A stretch of 64,000 bases of DNA from Crystallibacter degradans (lineage in GTDB: Bacteria; Actinomycetota; Actinomycetes; Actinomycetales; Micrococcaceae): assembly GCF_012952295.1 (NCBI RefSeq), contig NZ_JABBCH010000005.1:186001-250000 (forward strand), written 5' to 3'. Below the pieces are notes generated by a model that was not told where the DNA came from, made no database searches, and was given only the letters and a program-made list of their open reading frames with translations. Numbering within the stretch: position 1 is the first letter of the stretch; every line of letters begins with the position of its first letter. Positions 1-14,264 of this stretch are shown here, piece after piece. Position numbers and translations under genes: made by a program.

Positions 1-2
1 AT

Positions 3-368
3 GATAAGTCTGCCTATGACGTGCTGGCCGCGACGTTTCCGGCAGGCACGCTCTCCGGTGCGCCGAAACCGCGGGCTCTGCGCCTGCTTGATGAACTCGA
101 ACCACACCGACGCGGCATCTACGGCGGCGTGGTGGGCTATCTGGACTTTGCCGGCGACATGGACATGGCTATTGCCATCCGTTCCGCCCTGCTGCGTGAT
201 GGCCGCGCCTATGTCCAGTCGGGTGGCGGAATCGTGGCGGACTCGGATCCCGCCACCGAAGCCATCGAATCCGTGAACAAGGCCGCGGCTCCGCTGCGCG
301 CGGTGACCTTGGCCACCCGGCTGCATGCCGCCGATCCGGCAGCCATCGTCACCGGTGAAGGCAACTGA
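3..368 (+). CDS. trpE: Anthranilate synthase component I, C-terminal part (5' end outside window)
   Basis: TrpE converts chorismate and glutamine-derived ammonia to anthranilate, the first step of tryptophan synthesis. Only the last 121 codons are present, read in the frame starting at base 3. They carry the C-terminal chorismate-binding core: [14 protein letters not shown], then GGVVGYLDF, then an IRSAL strand and the [14 protein letters not shown] signature, all typical of TrpE/PabB/MenF enzymes. Neighbouring trp genes favour TrpE over PabB. Its TGA overlaps the next start codon (TGATG), so the two are translationally coupled. Nothing can be said about the promoter, any attenuator or the feedback site, which lie upstream of the window. 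Confidence 0.93.
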   Translation, partial: DKSAYDVLAATFPAGTLSGAPKPRALRLLDELEPHRRGIYGGVVGYLDFAGDMDMAIAIRSALLRDGRAYVQSGGGIVADSDPATEAIESVNKAAAPLRAVTLATRLHAADPAAIVTGEGN

Positions 369-982
369 TGTCTGAGCGGACCGAAGTGAAGCCGCCGTCG
401 CGGTGGCAGCGCAAGAGCACCGTAGTGATGGCCTCTATCCTGGCCTCGCTGGCTGCCTTTGGCGCCACTACCCAGACCTGGCTCAACGTGAGGCTGCCGC
501 AGAGCACGGTGCAGACGCCGGACCTCGACGTTGCCGGCAGCGAGGCTGCCATCGCGGTCACGGCGCTGGCCCTGGTAGGACTGGCCGCGGCACTGGCGGC
601 GTCCATCGCCGGGCGGATTGCCAGAATTATCATTGCGGTGCTGCTGGCGTTGGCCGGAACCGGGATCGCACTCTCCAGCTACCAGGTGATAGCGGATCCG
701 ACCGCCGCAGCCTCAACCGCCATTGGGGAGGCCACCGGACAGGTTGGGCAGGCTGCGGAAATCACATCCACTGTGTTTCCCGTACTGGCGCTGTTGGCGG
801 GTCTCCTGATGGCCGCTTGCGCGGTATGGCTGGTCCTTGCCGGCCGCCGCTGGCAGGCCAGCAGGAAGTACACCAGCACAACCGCTCGGCAGGCAGACGG
901 TTCGCCCTCCGACCGCGGCGGTCCGGTGGACGAGATCGACAGCTGGGACCAGCTCAGCCGGGGCACGGATCCCACAGACTAA
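368..982 (+). CDS. Trp-operon-associated transmembrane protein
   Basis: 204-residue membrane protein of the actinobacterial family found inside trp operons (TIGR02234 type, by position and appearance). A charged N-terminal tail is followed by a hydrophobic segment near residues 18-38, two adjoining segments around 58-105, and a last one near 133-157; the C-terminal tail is hydrophilic, ending in an acidic serine/aspartate-rich stretch. The start ATG overlaps the trpE stop. Its biochemical role is not known; a link to tryptophan or its precursors is inferred only from the conserved location. No catalytic motif is visible. Confidence 0.85.
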   Translation: MSERTEVKPPSRWQRKSTVVMASILASLAAFGATTQTWLNVRLPQSTVQTPDLDVAGSEAAIAVTALALVGLAAALAASIAGRIARIIIAVLLALAGTGIALSSYQVIADPTAAASTAIGEATGQVGQAAEITSTVFPVLALLAGLLMAACAVWLVLAGRRWQASRKYTSTTARQADGSPSDRGGPVDEIDSWDQLSRGTDPTD

Positions 983-1072
983 GGGACCGGGCGGGCCTAA
1001 AGTCATAGTGGCCGGTCCGCTGAAAATCAATGGCAGAATATAGGCAGTACCGTTTCTTCAGGGAGTTAGATA

Positions 1073-1354
1073 ATGGGCAATCACGCCACAGTCACCGAGA
1101 AATCATCCAACGAGCAGACCGTTTCCAGCATTCACGATGAAGTCATCGGCCATGGAAACAGCCCGGCTGCCTGGACCTGTGTCCTGATCATGATCGTAGG
1201 CAGCATTGTCTCCGGTATCGGTTTCGTCATGGCTTCGCAACTGGTTTTCTGGGCCGGCGTTGTGGTCATGTTCATTGGCCTGATCGTTGGCTGGATCATG
1301 AAAAAGGCCGGCTACGGCGTGGACGGCGACAAGCTTATGAATAGCGGTCACTAG
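1073..1354 (+). CDS. HGxxPAAW family small membrane protein
   Basis: 93-residue protein with the motif HGNSPAAW at residues 27-34, the hallmark of a small actinobacterial family that sits between trpE and trpC. Two hydrophobic segments follow (about residues 35-55 and 60-79), giving a short two-helix membrane protein. GGGAG about 8 bases before the ATG is a plausible ribosome binding site. It is 90 bases after the previous gene and 2 bases before trpC, so it is probably co-transcribed. Function is unknown; the motif might bind a ligand at the membrane surface, but that is a guess. Confidence 0.85.
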   Translation: MGNHATVTEKSSNEQTVSSIHDEVIGHGNSPAAWTCVLIMIVGSIVSGIGFVMASQLVFWAGVVVMFIGLIVGWIMKKAGYGVDGDKLMNSGH

Positions 1355-1356
1355 GA

Positions 1357-2184
1357 GTGACTGTTCTCGACGACATCATCGTTGGGGTCAGGGAAGATCT
1401 TGAGGCCCGTCGGGCGGAACTTCCGCTGGAGGAGCTAACGGAACGCGTTGCTGCCGCGGCGGCGCCGCGTGATGCCTATGCTGCCCTCGGCGGCCCGGCC
1501 AGCCCGCGAACGGAACTCAAGGTGATTTCCGAGGTCAAGCGCAAGAGCCCTTCCAAGGGCGATCTGGCGCAGATCACAGACCCGGCCGAATTGGCACGAC
1601 GCTATGAAAAAGGCGGAGCGGCAGTTATCAGCGTGTTGACAGAGCAGCGCCGCTTCGGTGGGTCGCTCGCGGATCTGGATGCCGTGCGCGACGCCGTCGA
1701 CATTCCGGTCCTGCGCAAGGACTTCACGGTCGACGAATACCAGATCTGGGAAGCGCGGGCACATGGTGCGGACCTCGTCCTGCTCATCGTTGCCGCGCTG
1801 GAGGATTCCCAGCTGCGCGCGTTCCTGGACCTGACGCACCGTTTGGGCATGAACGCTCTGGTGGAAACGCATACGGCCGAGGAGATTGAACGTGCGGTCG
1901 CCGTCGGTGCCCGGATCATCGGGGTCAACGTCCGCAACCTCAAGACGCTGGACGTGGACCGTTCCATCTTCGCCTCGCTGGCCGAAAAGATTCCGTCGGA
2001 TGCGGTCATCGTGGCCGAATCCGGCGTACGAAACGCCGACGACGTTGCTGACTACGCGATGAACGGCGCCAACGCGGTGCTGGTTGGCGAAGCACTGGTG
2101 ATCGGTAATGCACCGGAGCAAGCCGTTGCCGACTTCGGCGCAGCCGGTGCCCGGGCGATCGCGGACCGCGGCCAGGGTAGCTAA
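1357..2184 (+). CDS. trpC: Indole-3-glycerol phosphate synthase
   Basis: TrpC closes the indole ring of carboxyphenylamino-deoxyribulose phosphate to give indole-3-glycerol phosphate. The 275-residue product is a complete TIM barrel of usual length: [11 protein letters not shown] near residues 53-63 (substrate and catalytic Lys/Glu region), [11 protein letters not shown] near 122-132 (catalytic Lys), GVNVRNL and the phosphate-binding [10 protein letters not shown]. The GTG start at 1357 gives the expected N-terminus ([14 protein letters not shown]); with only 2 bases after the preceding stop, translational coupling probably helps initiation. A strong hairpin separates it from trpB. Confidence 0.97.
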   Translation: MTVLDDIIVGVREDLEARRAELPLEELTERVAAAAAPRDAYAALGGPASPRTELKVISEVKRKSPSKGDLAQITDPAELARRYEKGGAAVISVLTEQRRFGGSLADLDAVRDAVDIPVLRKDFTVDEYQIWEARAHGADLVLLIVAALEDSQLRAFLDLTHRLGMNALVETHTAEEIERAVAVGARIIGVNVRNLKTLDVDRSIFASLAEKIPSDAVIVAESGVRNADDVADYAMNGANAVLVGEALVIGNAPEQAVADFGAAGARAIADRGQGS

Positions 2185-2199
2185 CACAAGCAATACCGT

Positions 2200-2246
2200 C
2201 TCGGCGGCAGGCCTGGTTCTCCAGGTTCCGGGCCTGCCCGGCCGAG
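2200..2246 (+). other. Strong intercistronic hairpin between trpC and trpB
   Basis: CTCGGCGGCAGGCC (2200-2213) pairs with GGCCTGCC (2231-2238) and, past a 2-base bulge, GCCGAG (2241-2246). The 14-bp stem is GC-rich with a 17-base loop that can itself pair TGG with CCA. No T-run follows, so it does not look like a classical intrinsic terminator. A role in mRNA processing, stability or partial attenuation between trpC and trpBA is possible but inferred. Confidence 0.6.
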
Positions 2247-2275
2247 AGGTTCGAAACAGACAGGACGGCCAAGCT

Positions 2276-3601
2276 ATGACGCAGAGCCCCGAGACGCCCG
2301 ACGCCGGCGAAAAGCCGGACGCGGCGGATGCATTCCTTTCCGGCGGGAGTCTCCGCCATGCCCCGGGCCCCTACTTCGGCAACTACGGCGGGCGCTGGAT
2401 GCCCGAATCCCTGATTGCCGCACTCGACGAACTGCAGGACACATTCGACAAGGCCAAGGCCGACCCGGAGTTCATCGCCCAGGTGGCGGAACTTAACCGG
2501 AACTATTCAGGCAGGCCGTCGCTGCTGACGGAGGCCAAGCGGTTTTCGGCCCATGCCGGCGGCGCCCGGATCTTCCTCAAGCGCGAAGACCTGAACCATA
2601 CCGGCTCACACAAGATCAACAACGTGCTGGGCCAGGCCCTGCTGGCCAAGCGGATGGGCAAGACCCGCATCATCGCCGAAACAGGCGCCGGACAGCATGG
2701 CGTGGCAAGCGCGACGGCGGCGGCACTCCTCGGGCTCGAATGCGTTGTTTACATGGGTGCCGAAGACACCCGGCGCCAGGCTCTGAACGTCGCCCGGATG
2801 GAGCTGCTCGGCGCCACGGTTATCCCTGTCACCGCCGGTTCCCAGACCCTGAAGGACGCCATCAACGAGGCGCTGCGCGACTGGGTTGCCAACGTGCATA
2901 CCACGCACTATCTGCTGGGCACTGCCGCCGGAGCCCACCCGTTCCCCGCGTTGGTGCGCTATTTCCACGAGGTGATCGGCGACGAGGCACGTGAGCAGAT
3001 CCTCGCCCAGACCGGCCGGCTTCCGGATGCAGTCTGCGCTTGTATCGGCGGCGGATCGAACGCCATCGGCATTTTCCATGGCTTCCTGGACGATCCTTCG
3101 GTGGAACTTTACGGCTTTGAAGCAGGCGGCGAGGGCGTCGACACCGACCGCCACGCAGCCACTATTACCCTCGGTCGCCCCGGGGTACTGCACGGCGCCC
3201 GCTCCTACCTGATGCAGGATGAAGACGGGCAAACCATTGAGTCCCACTCCATCTCGGCGGGCCTGGACTACCCCGGCGTCGGCCCGGAACACTCCTACCT
3301 TTCGGACATCGGCCGCGCCAAGTACGAACCGGTGACCGACAGCGAGGCCATGGACGCCTTCCGGCTGCTTTGCCGCACCGAAGGCATCATTCCGGCCATC
3401 GAGTCCTCGCACGCACTGGCCGGCGCCCTCCGGGTCGGCAAGAAGCTCACCTCCGGCAAACAGAACCCGCAGGACGTCATCATCGTCGTCAACCTGTCCG
3501 GCCGCGGAGACAAAGACGTTGCCACCGCAGCGGAATGGTTCGACCTGCTGGACGGTAACTCGCCGGAAGCCGAAATCGGCGCTGAAGGAGAACAACTGTG
3601 A
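2276..3601 (+). CDS. trpB: Tryptophan synthase beta chain
   Basis: TrpB condenses indole with serine using pyridoxal phosphate. The 441-residue product has the PLP-lysine motif [10 protein letters not shown] with Lys113, the ETGAGQHG loop, GRRQA-type recognition region ([12 protein letters not shown]), the phosphate-cradle GGGSNAIG, and the GRGDKD C-terminal signature. I start at the ATG at 2276 rather than at upstream in-frame codons because it follows an AGGA ribosome site by 10 bases and matches the family N-terminus. It overlaps trpA by 4 bases (GTGA). The N-terminal 25 residues are a variable extension. Confidence 0.97.
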   Translation: MTQSPETPDAGEKPDAADAFLSGGSLRHAPGPYFGNYGGRWMPESLIAALDELQDTFDKAKADPEFIAQVAELNRNYSGRPSLLTEAKRFSAHAGGARIFLKREDLNHTGSHKINNVLGQALLAKRMGKTRIIAETGAGQHGVASATAAALLGLECVVYMGAEDTRRQALNVARMELLGATVIPVTAGSQTLKDAINEALRDWVANVHTTHYLLGTAAGAHPFPALVRYFHEVIGDEAREQILAQTGRLPDAVCACIGGGSNAIGIFHGFLDDPSVELYGFEAGGEGVDTDRHAATITLGRPGVLHGARSYLMQDEDGQTIESHSISAGLDYPGVGPEHSYLSDIGRAKYEPVTDSEAMDAFRLLCRTEGIIPAIESSHALAGALRVGKKLTSGKQNPQDVIIVVNLSGRGDKDVATAAEWFDLLDGNSPEAEIGAEGEQL

Positions 3602-4401
3602 ATTCTGCCGCCATCGCCAGCAAATCAGCTGCAGCCATCGAGAAGGCACGGTCCGAGGGCCGTACCGCACTGATCGGCTACCTGCCCGCCGGCTACCCCG
3701 ATGTGCAGGGCACCATCGACGCCGCCGTCGCACTGGCCGAAAACGGTGCCGATGTGATCGAGATCGGTATCCCGTACTCGGATCCGGTCATGGACGGCCA
3801 GGTCATCCAGGCCGCCACCGTGCAGGCCCTCGAAAACGGATTCCGTGTCCGCCAGGTGTTCGACATCGTGGCCGGCATTACCTCCCGCTGTGAGGCCGCC
3901 GTCCTCGTCATGACCTATTGGAACCCGGTCATGCGCATGGGCGTCGACGAGTTTTCCCGGCGCTTGGCCGAAGCTGGGGGAGCGGGCCTGATCACCCCTG
4001 ATCTGATCCCGGACGAAGCAGCCGAATGGTTCGAAGCGTCGGACAAGTACGGACTGGACCGGGTCTTCCTGGTGGCCCCATCGTCGACGCCGGAACGCAT
4101 GGCTATGACCGTCAAGGCCAGCCGCGGATTCGTTTACGCCGTGTCCATCATGGGCGTGACCGGTGCGCGCACCAGCGTCAGCAGCGCAGCGCAGCAGGTC
4201 GTCGAGGCTGCCCACGCGGCCGGCGCCGAGCGCGTCTGCGTCGGCTTGGGCGTTTCGCAGGCCGAACACGTCCGCGAAATCGGGGCCTACGCCGAGGGTG
4301 CCATCGTCGGAACGGCGCTGGTCGCCACGCTGGGCGCCGAGGGCGTGGAAGCCGTGGGCAAACTCGCGGCGGAACTGCACAGCGGTACCACCAAAAACTG
4401 A
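3598..4401 (+). CDS. trpA: Tryptophan synthase alpha chain
   Basis: TrpA splits indole-3-glycerol phosphate and channels indole to TrpB. The 267-residue product shows [14 protein letters not shown] (catalytic Glu and Asp regions near residues 53-66), MTYWNPVM, the [10 protein letters not shown] loop and the phosphate-binding VGLGVS. The GTG start shares four bases with the trpB stop, the usual coupling of the two subunits. AAGGAG lies 7-12 bases upstream, inside trpB. All expected motifs are present; nothing is missing. Confidence 0.97.
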   Translation: MNSAAIASKSAAAIEKARSEGRTALIGYLPAGYPDVQGTIDAAVALAENGADVIEIGIPYSDPVMDGQVIQAATVQALENGFRVRQVFDIVAGITSRCEAAVLVMTYWNPVMRMGVDEFSRRLAEAGGAGLITPDLIPDEAAEWFEASDKYGLDRVFLVAPSSTPERMAMTVKASRGFVYAVSIMGVTGARTSVSSAAQQVVEAAHAAGAERVCVGLGVSQAEHVREIGAYAEGAIVGTALVATLGAEGVEAVGKLAAELHSGTTKN

Positions 4402-4441
4402 TCCTCCGCCGCCACCAAAGCCGAACAAAGGACCGCTACCG

Positions 4442-5542
4442 GTGCAGACGACTACTTCCCTTGTGATCCCGGCGTCGATTCCGAGTCCGGACTGGTCCGG
4501 GTTCAGCATCGGCCCGCTGACCATCCACGCGTATGCCTTGTGCATCCTCGCCGGCATTATCGCCGCTTTGTGGCTGACGGACCGCCGGTGGCAGGCCAGG
4601 AAGGGACCCGAAGGGGTGGTCTGGGACATTGCCATTTGGGCAATCCCCTTCGGCATCATCGGCGGGCGGCTCTACCACGTCTTCTCGTCGCCGGACGCTT
4701 ACTTCGGTCCGAACGGTGACCTGAGCCTGATCCCGCAGATCTGGCTGGGCGGCCTGGGAATCTGGGGAGCCGTGGCGCTGGGCCTGCTGGGCGCATGGAT
4801 CGGCTGCCGCCGGGCAGGCGTCAAACTGACTGCGTTCATGGACGCCGCGGCGCCCGGCGTGCTGCTGGCGCAAGCCATAGGCCGCTGGGGAAACTGGTTC
4901 AATCAGGAACTGTTCGGCAGCCCCACGGACCTGCCCTGGGGTCTGGAAATCGATGCCGACCACGCAAACTTCCCGCCTGGCGCCGAACCGGGCACGCTGT
5001 TCCATCCGACGTTCCTTTACGAATCGCTCTGGAACCTGGCCGGGGTTGCCCTGCTGCTGCTGATCGATAAACGCTTCAAGCTCCGCCGCGGGATGCTCTT
5101 CTGGCTCTACGTCGCGTACTACACGCTGGGTCGCGTCTGGATCGAAATGATGCGTATTGACGATGCCGAAATGATCACTCTCTTCGGTGTGACGCAGCGT
5201 TTGAATGTGTGGACCTCGCTGCTGCTGTTGGTGGCCGCGCTCGTCATATTCGTGCTGCTGTCCCGGAAACCGCGGACTCCCGAGATGGACTCCGTCTACC
5301 TGTCCGGCCGCGAGCCACAGGCAGAAATAGACCCCAAGAACGACGGCGGTGCTCCCGCCGCCGCCCGTGGCGCGGGCGCCGGCGGCGTTAACACAACAGA
5401 AACCGGAAAGAAAAAAACGGACAAAAACGTGTCCGAGGCCACCGGGCGTGTTAGTGTCGCTGATAATTCTTCGGAGACAGGAAAATCCTCCGCATCCGGC
5501 ACCAGCGGCACGACTGGGCCCGTGGACTCCGAAGACAAATAG
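4442..5542 (+). CDS. lgt: Prolipoprotein diacylglyceryl transferase
   Basis: Lgt moves diacylglycerol from phosphatidylglycerol to the lipobox cysteine of prelipoproteins at the membrane. The 366-residue product has about seven hydrophobic segments and the Lgt signature GRWGNWFNQELFG near residues 146-158. The GTG at 4442 is chosen because AAAGGA lies about 8 bases before it and trpA ends 40 bases upstream. The last 80 residues or so are an Ala/Gly/Ser/Thr/Lys-rich disordered cytoplasmic tail, common in actinobacterial Lgt and not needed for catalysis. Its place at the end of the trp cluster is conserved in this group. Confidence 0.95.
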   Translation: MQTTTSLVIPASIPSPDWSGFSIGPLTIHAYALCILAGIIAALWLTDRRWQARKGPEGVVWDIAIWAIPFGIIGGRLYHVFSSPDAYFGPNGDLSLIPQIWLGGLGIWGAVALGLLGAWIGCRRAGVKLTAFMDAAAPGVLLAQAIGRWGNWFNQELFGSPTDLPWGLEIDADHANFPPGAEPGTLFHPTFLYESLWNLAGVALLLLIDKRFKLRRGMLFWLYVAYYTLGRVWIEMMRIDDAEMITLFGVTQRLNVWTSLLLLVAALVIFVLLSRKPRTPEMDSVYLSGREPQAEIDPKNDGGAPAAARGAGAGGVNTTETGKKKTDKNVSEATGRVSVADNSSETGKSSASGTSGTTGPVDSEDK

Positions 5543-5548
5543 CGCCTC

Positions 5549-5564
5549 CCGGGCCACCGCCCGG
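5549..5564 (+). terminator. Possible GC hairpin terminator after lgt
   Basis: CCGGGC-CACC-GCCCGG forms a perfect 6-bp stem with a 4-base loop, 7 bases after the lgt stop. There is no T-run, so termination is uncertain; U-less hairpins of this kind have been proposed as terminators in actinobacteria. Confidence 0.35.
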
Positions 5565-5683
5565 TGAGTTGCAGCATCTGTGCCGACCACACTGATGTGG
5601 AATCTCCGTTAGATATCCGTCAACCAGTGCGGGTGCAGCGGATATGACTGCGCTTCTGTCCGGTTTCCCGGAATCAGCAAAAT

Positions 5684-5729
5684 CGTTATGCACCAACCGT
5701 GCTGCATAACGTGGGCGAGGTCATACAAT
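5684..5729 (+). promoter_or_regulatory. Candidate gltB operator and promoter
   Basis: CGTTATGCA (5684-5692) and TGCATAACG (5703-5711) are perfect 9-base inverted arms with a 10-base spacer, so the arm centres are about two helical turns apart, as for a dimeric regulator. A good -10, TACAAT, follows at 5724-5729, which puts the right arm over the expected -35. A weaker repeat, ATATCCG/CGGATAT (5613-5619 and 5639-5645), lies upstream. I cannot assign the regulator; the sequence does not resemble a GlnR or AmtR box. The rest of 5543-5825 shows no convincing gene. Confidence 0.45.
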
Positions 5730-5825
5730 TTCCAGTACTAAAGTACGGCCTCGTGCAACGTGCCGTGCTGCGGGGCCAACGGCGTCCCCTTCTCGAGTTC
5801 CACTTACGGGAGAAGGAAAACCGTT

Positions 5826-10446
<4,621 letters not shown>

Positions 10447-10454
<8 letters not shown>

Positions 10455-11913
10455 TCCACGCGGATTCATGAAGGTACGTGAACGTCAGACCCAGCCGAGG
10501 CGTCCGGTCCCGGTCCGCATCATGGACTGGAAGGAAGTGTACGAGGCACAGGAAAAGGGCGTTCTGAAGGCCCAGGCCGGACGCTGCATGGACTGCGGCA
10601 TCCCGTTCTGCCATCAGGGCTGCCCGCTGGGGAACCTGATTCCGGAATGGAATGACCTCACCTGGCGCGGCAAAGGACAGGAAGCGATTGAGCGCCTGCA
10701 CGCCACCAACAACTTCCCGGAATTCACGGGACGGCTGTGCCCGGCACCGTGCGAGTCGTCCTGCGTGCTGGGGATCAACCAGCCAGCCGTGACCATCAAG
10801 CAGGTGGAGGTTTCCATCATCGACGAGGCCTTCGACAATGGGTGGGTCACGCCGCTGGCGCCGGAGCGCCTGACCGGACAGACCATCGCTGTCGTCGGTT
10901 CCGGCCCCGCCGGCCTCGCCACCGCCCAGCAGCTGACGCGGGCGGGACACACCGTCGCAGTGTACGAGCGTGACGACAAGGTCGGCGGCCTGCTGCGCTA
11001 CGGTATTCCGGACTTCAAGATGGAGAAAGACCATCTGGAGCTGCGTCTGGAGCAGATGCGTGCCGAGGGCACCCGGTTCCGCACCGGCATCGAGATCGGC
11101 AAGGATGTCAGTTGGGAGCAGCTGCGCCGCCGGTACGACGCCGTAGTGATCGCTACCGGCGCCACCGTGCCGCGCGACCTGGCCATACCTGGCCGCGAGC
11201 TGGACGGCGTCCACTTCGCCATGGAGTACCTGGTCCAGGCCAACCGTGTTGTGGCGGGGGAGAAGGTGGAGAACCAGATCGATGCCCGTGGCAAGCACGT
11301 AGTGATCCTCGGCGGCGGCGACACCGGAGCTGACTGCCTCGGCACGGCGCACCGCCAGCAGGCGGCGTCGGTCACCACGCTGGCCATTGGAAAGCAGCCG
11401 CCTGCGGAGCGTGCCGCGCACCAGCCCTGGCCGACGTTCCCCACACTGTTCGAAGTGGCCAGTGCTCACGAGGAAGGCGGCGAGCGAACCTACCTTGCCT
11501 CCACCGTTGAATACCTGGGCGACGGCGAAGGCAAGCTGCGCGCGCTGAAGGTCGCGGAGACCGAATTCGTGGACGGCAAACGTGTGCCCAAGGCGGGCAC
11601 CGAACACGAAATCCCGGCGGATCTGGTCTTGCTCTCCCTCGGCTTCACCGGTCCGGAACCTGCAGGTATCGCCGAACAGGTGAAGGCAGAGTTCGACAGC
11701 CGCGGCAACGTGGTCCGGGACGGTTATTACATGACCAACACGAACGGCATCTTCGTGGCCGGTGACGCGGGGCGTGGACAGTCGCTGATTGTCTGGGCCA
11801 TCGCCGAAGGCCGCGCCTGCGCTGCCGCCGTCGACAAGTGGCTGACCGGGCAGACGCGGCTGCCCGCGCCGGTGGCTCCGACCGACAGGCCGATAGCCGC
11901 CCTGCCGATGTAA
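10447..11913 (+). CDS. gltD: Glutamate synthase small chain
   Basis: GltD oxidises NADPH through FAD and passes electrons via 4Fe-4S centres to GltB. The 488-residue product starts with the cysteine cluster region ([17 protein letters not shown], then CPAPCESSC), followed by the FAD Rossmann motif [10 protein letters not shown] and the NADPH motif [11 protein letters not shown], and ends with the second FAD segment [16 protein letters not shown]. The GTG start lies inside the end of gltB, with GGAGG 5-9 bases upstream. Co-expression with gltB is therefore nearly certain. Confidence 0.96.
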
Positions 11914-11973
11914 TGAACCCGGCTGTACGCCGTGGATACGCCCATAACTGCATGAGAGAACTAGGCTAGGTTT

Positions 11974-13452
11974 ATGAGACGAGCGAAAATAGTTGCAACT
12001 TTTGGTCCTGCTATTTCCAGCTACGAAAGCACCTTGGAAGTCCTCAAAGCGGGCGTTGATGTTGCCCGCATGAACATGAGCCATGGCGACTACAGCGTGC
12101 ATCAGGGAACTTACGAAAATGTGCGCCGCGCCGCGGCCGAGCTGGGTAAACCTGTTGGCATCTTCGCCGACCTCCAGGGACCCAAAATCCGGCTCGGCCG
12201 CTTTGCGGACGGCCCGCATGAGCTCAAGGTGGGGAACACCTTCACTATCACCACCGAAGATATCGAAGGCACGGCCGAGCGGTGTTCGACCACCTTTAAG
12301 GGCCTGCCGCAGGACGTTAACGCGGGAGATCCGCTGCTGATCGACGACGGCAAAGTCGCCCTGCGTGCCGTGAAGGTCACCGACACCGAAGTTGTCACAG
12401 AAGTGACCGTGGCAGGCACCGTCTCCAACAACAAGGGCATCAACCTGCCCGGTGTCGCGGTCAACGTTCCGGCACTGAGCGAGAAGGACGAGGCGGACCT
12501 GCGCTGGGCCATCCGCACGGGCGTGGACATGGTAGCCCTTTCCTTCGTGCGCAACGCAGCCGACGTGCGCCGCGTGCACGAGATCATGGACGAGGAAGGC
12601 CGCCGCACACCGGTCATCGCGAAGATCGAAAAGCCCCAGGCCGTGGATGCGCTCGAAGAGATCATTGACGCCTTCGACGCCATCATGGTGGCCCGCGGTG
12701 ACCTTGGCGTCGAACTGCCGCTCGAGGATGTCCCCGTGGTTCAGAAGCGGGCCATCGAATTAGCCCGCCGCTGGGCGAAGCCGGTGATTGTGGCGACGCA
12801 GGTGCTGGAGTCCATGATCGAGAACCCGCGGCCTACCCGTGCCGAGGCATCCGACTGTGCCAATGCTGTGCTGGACGGTGCCGACGCGGTCATGCTCTCC
12901 GGCGAGACCAGCGTGGGCGCGTACCCGCTGGAAACGGTCAACACGATGGCCCGGATCATCGAGTCCACGGAGCAGCATGGCCTGGACCGTGTCCCGCCGC
13001 TTGGCAGCAAGCCCAAGACCCGCGGCGGCGCCATCACCCGTGCCGCCGTCGAAATTGCGAACCAGTTGGACGCGAAGTACCTCTGCACCTTCACGCAGTC
13101 CGGGGACTCGGCACGCCGGCTCTCCCGCCTGCGCCCTGGCCGGCCGATCTTCGCCTTCACCCCGCTGCAGTCCACCCTGAACGTCATGTCAATGATCTGG
13201 GGCATCCAGCCGCTGCTGGTGGAGTTCGTCGAGCATACGGACAAGATGACCGCCCAAGTTGACCGTGTGCTTTACGAGAAGGGACTGGTGGACATTGACG
13301 ACCTGGTTGTCATCGCCGCCGGTTCCCCTCCCGGAAAAGCCGGATCGACAAATTCGCTGAAGGTCCACCGTGTCGGTGACCTCGCAGACGCCGGTGAGTT
13401 GCTGAACGGCTCGAACCCCCGGCACGAGAAGGTAGGTCCCTGGCCCACATAG
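11974..13452 (+). CDS. pyk: Pyruvate kinase
   Basis: Pyk makes ATP and pyruvate from ADP and phosphoenolpyruvate, the last step of glycolysis. The 492-residue product has the N-terminal RRAKIVATFGPA, the NMSHGDY segment, the B domain, the active-site IAKIEKPQAVDALEEI with its catalytic lysine, MVARGDLGVELP, and a C-terminal effector domain. No ribosome site precedes the ATG. Instead TAGGCT (11962-11967) lies exactly 6 bases before it, as expected for a leaderless mRNA starting on the ATG. A strong hairpin follows the gene. Confidence 0.97.
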   Translation: MRRAKIVATFGPAISSYESTLEVLKAGVDVARMNMSHGDYSVHQGTYENVRRAAAELGKPVGIFADLQGPKIRLGRFADGPHELKVGNTFTITTEDIEGTAERCSTTFKGLPQDVNAGDPLLIDDGKVALRAVKVTDTEVVTEVTVAGTVSNNKGINLPGVAVNVPALSEKDEADLRWAIRTGVDMVALSFVRNAADVRRVHEIMDEEGRRTPVIAKIEKPQAVDALEEIIDAFDAIMVARGDLGVELPLEDVPVVQKRAIELARRWAKPVIVATQVLESMIENPRPTRAEASDCANAVLDGADAVMLSGETSVGAYPLETVNTMARIIESTEQHGLDRVPPLGSKPKTRGGAITRAAVEIANQLDAKYLCTFTQSGDSARRLSRLRPGRPIFAFTPLQSTLNVMSMIWGIQPLLVEFVEHTDKMTAQVDRVLYEKGLVDIDDLVVIAAGSPPGKAGSTNSLKVHRVGDLADAGELLNGSNPRHEKVGPWPT

Positions 13453-13471
13453 GGCAGGTGCAGCATCCTTA

Positions 13472-13513
13472 AACGTCAGTGGCCGGTCCCGTTCAGGACC
13501 GGCCACTGGCGTT
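13472..13513. terminator. Bidirectional terminator between pyk and the ANTAR regulator
   Basis: An 18-bp stem (13472-13489 with 13496-13513, one G-T wobble) closes a 6-base loop. It sits between two convergent genes, 19 bases after the pyk stop and 7 bases from the regulator stop, so it can end both transcripts. Confidence 0.8.
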
Positions 13514-13520
13514 CGCGGGG

Positions 13521-14114
13521 CTAGTTGACCTGGTTGATGATGGTTTCGGCAACTTCGCGCATGCTCAGGCGACGGTCCATGGAGGTCTTCTGGATCCAGC
13601 GGAAGGCTTCGGGCTCGGTCAGGCCCATCTTGGTGATGAGGAGGCTCTTTGCCCGTTCCACCAGCTTGCGCGTGGCGAATTGCTCCTGCAGGTCGGAGAC
13701 CTCGGACTCCAGTGCCTTGATCTCCTGGTGGCGGGAGAGCGCAATCTCGATGGCAGGCACCAGATCGGCGGGCGTAAACGGCTTGACCACATAGGCCATC
13801 GCGCCCGCGTCGCGTGCCCGCTCGACCAGTTCCTTCTGGCTGAAGGCGGTCAGCAGCACCACGGGGGCGATGCGCGCCTTCACAATCTGTTCGGCCGCGG
13901 TAATCCCGTCCATGACCGGCATCTTGACGTCCATCAGCACGAGGTCCGGCTTGAGTTCGGTGGCCAGCTCGACGGCCTTTTCCCCGTTGTCGGCTTCGGC
14001 AACGACGTCGAATCCTTCGCCGCGGAGGATCTCAACGATGTCCAAGCGGATCAGAGTTTCGTCTTCGGCAACGACAACGCGGCGTGTGGGGGTGGACTCG
14101 GTTTGCTCAGACAC
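13521..14114 (-). CDS. pdtaR: ANTAR-domain response regulator (PdtaR type)
   Basis: Two-component response regulator whose output domain binds RNA and prevents transcription termination. The 197-residue product has a receiver domain (acidic pair E17-D18, phospho-acceptor Asp62 in VLMDVKMP, Thr in LLTAF, Lys in VVKPF), a coiled segment around residues 125-145, and a C-terminal ANTAR domain (RAKSLLITKMGLTEPEAFRWIQK). Starts at GTG after GAGGAG. A TAGGCT -10 reads on the minus strand at 14170-14165. Its sensor kinase is not in the window. The gene name rests on similarity to the mycobacterial protein. Confidence 0.92.
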   Translation of the reverse strand: MSEQTESTPTRRVVVAEDETLIRLDIVEILRGEGFDVVAEADNGEKAVELATELKPDLVLMDVKMPVMDGITAAEQIVKARIAPVVLLTAFSQKELVERARDAGAMAYVVKPFTPADLVPAIEIALSRHQEIKALESEVSDLQEQFATRKLVERAKSLLITKMGLTEPEAFRWIQKTSMDRRLSMREVAETIINQVN

Positions 14115-14264
14115 TGGTACTCCTCGATGAGTTTTGTAACCCTATTGCTGCGGTTCTCGGAAATAGCCTATCGGCATGTAGAGTAGATTCGCGCACTCAA
14201 GGAGCATGACAGTCTTCACAAAGGACTGTTGATCGTCATTGAATTTACGGTGAATGTGTTCCTG

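Noticed and set aside
983-1072. Partial hairpin GGACCGG.../...GGCCGGTCC between two trp-operon genes
   Set aside because: Arms are imperfect with several unpaired bases and no T-run; termination inside the operon is not supported.
5644-5709. 21-codon ORF in the gltB leader
   Set aside because: No ribosome site, no leader-peptide-like run of Glu or Gln codons, and it ends inside the inverted repeat by chance.
14209-14229. ACAGTC/GACTGT inverted repeat upstream of tRNA-Leu
   Set aside because: Short arms, no T-run and no link to a promoter element; not strong enough to call a feature.
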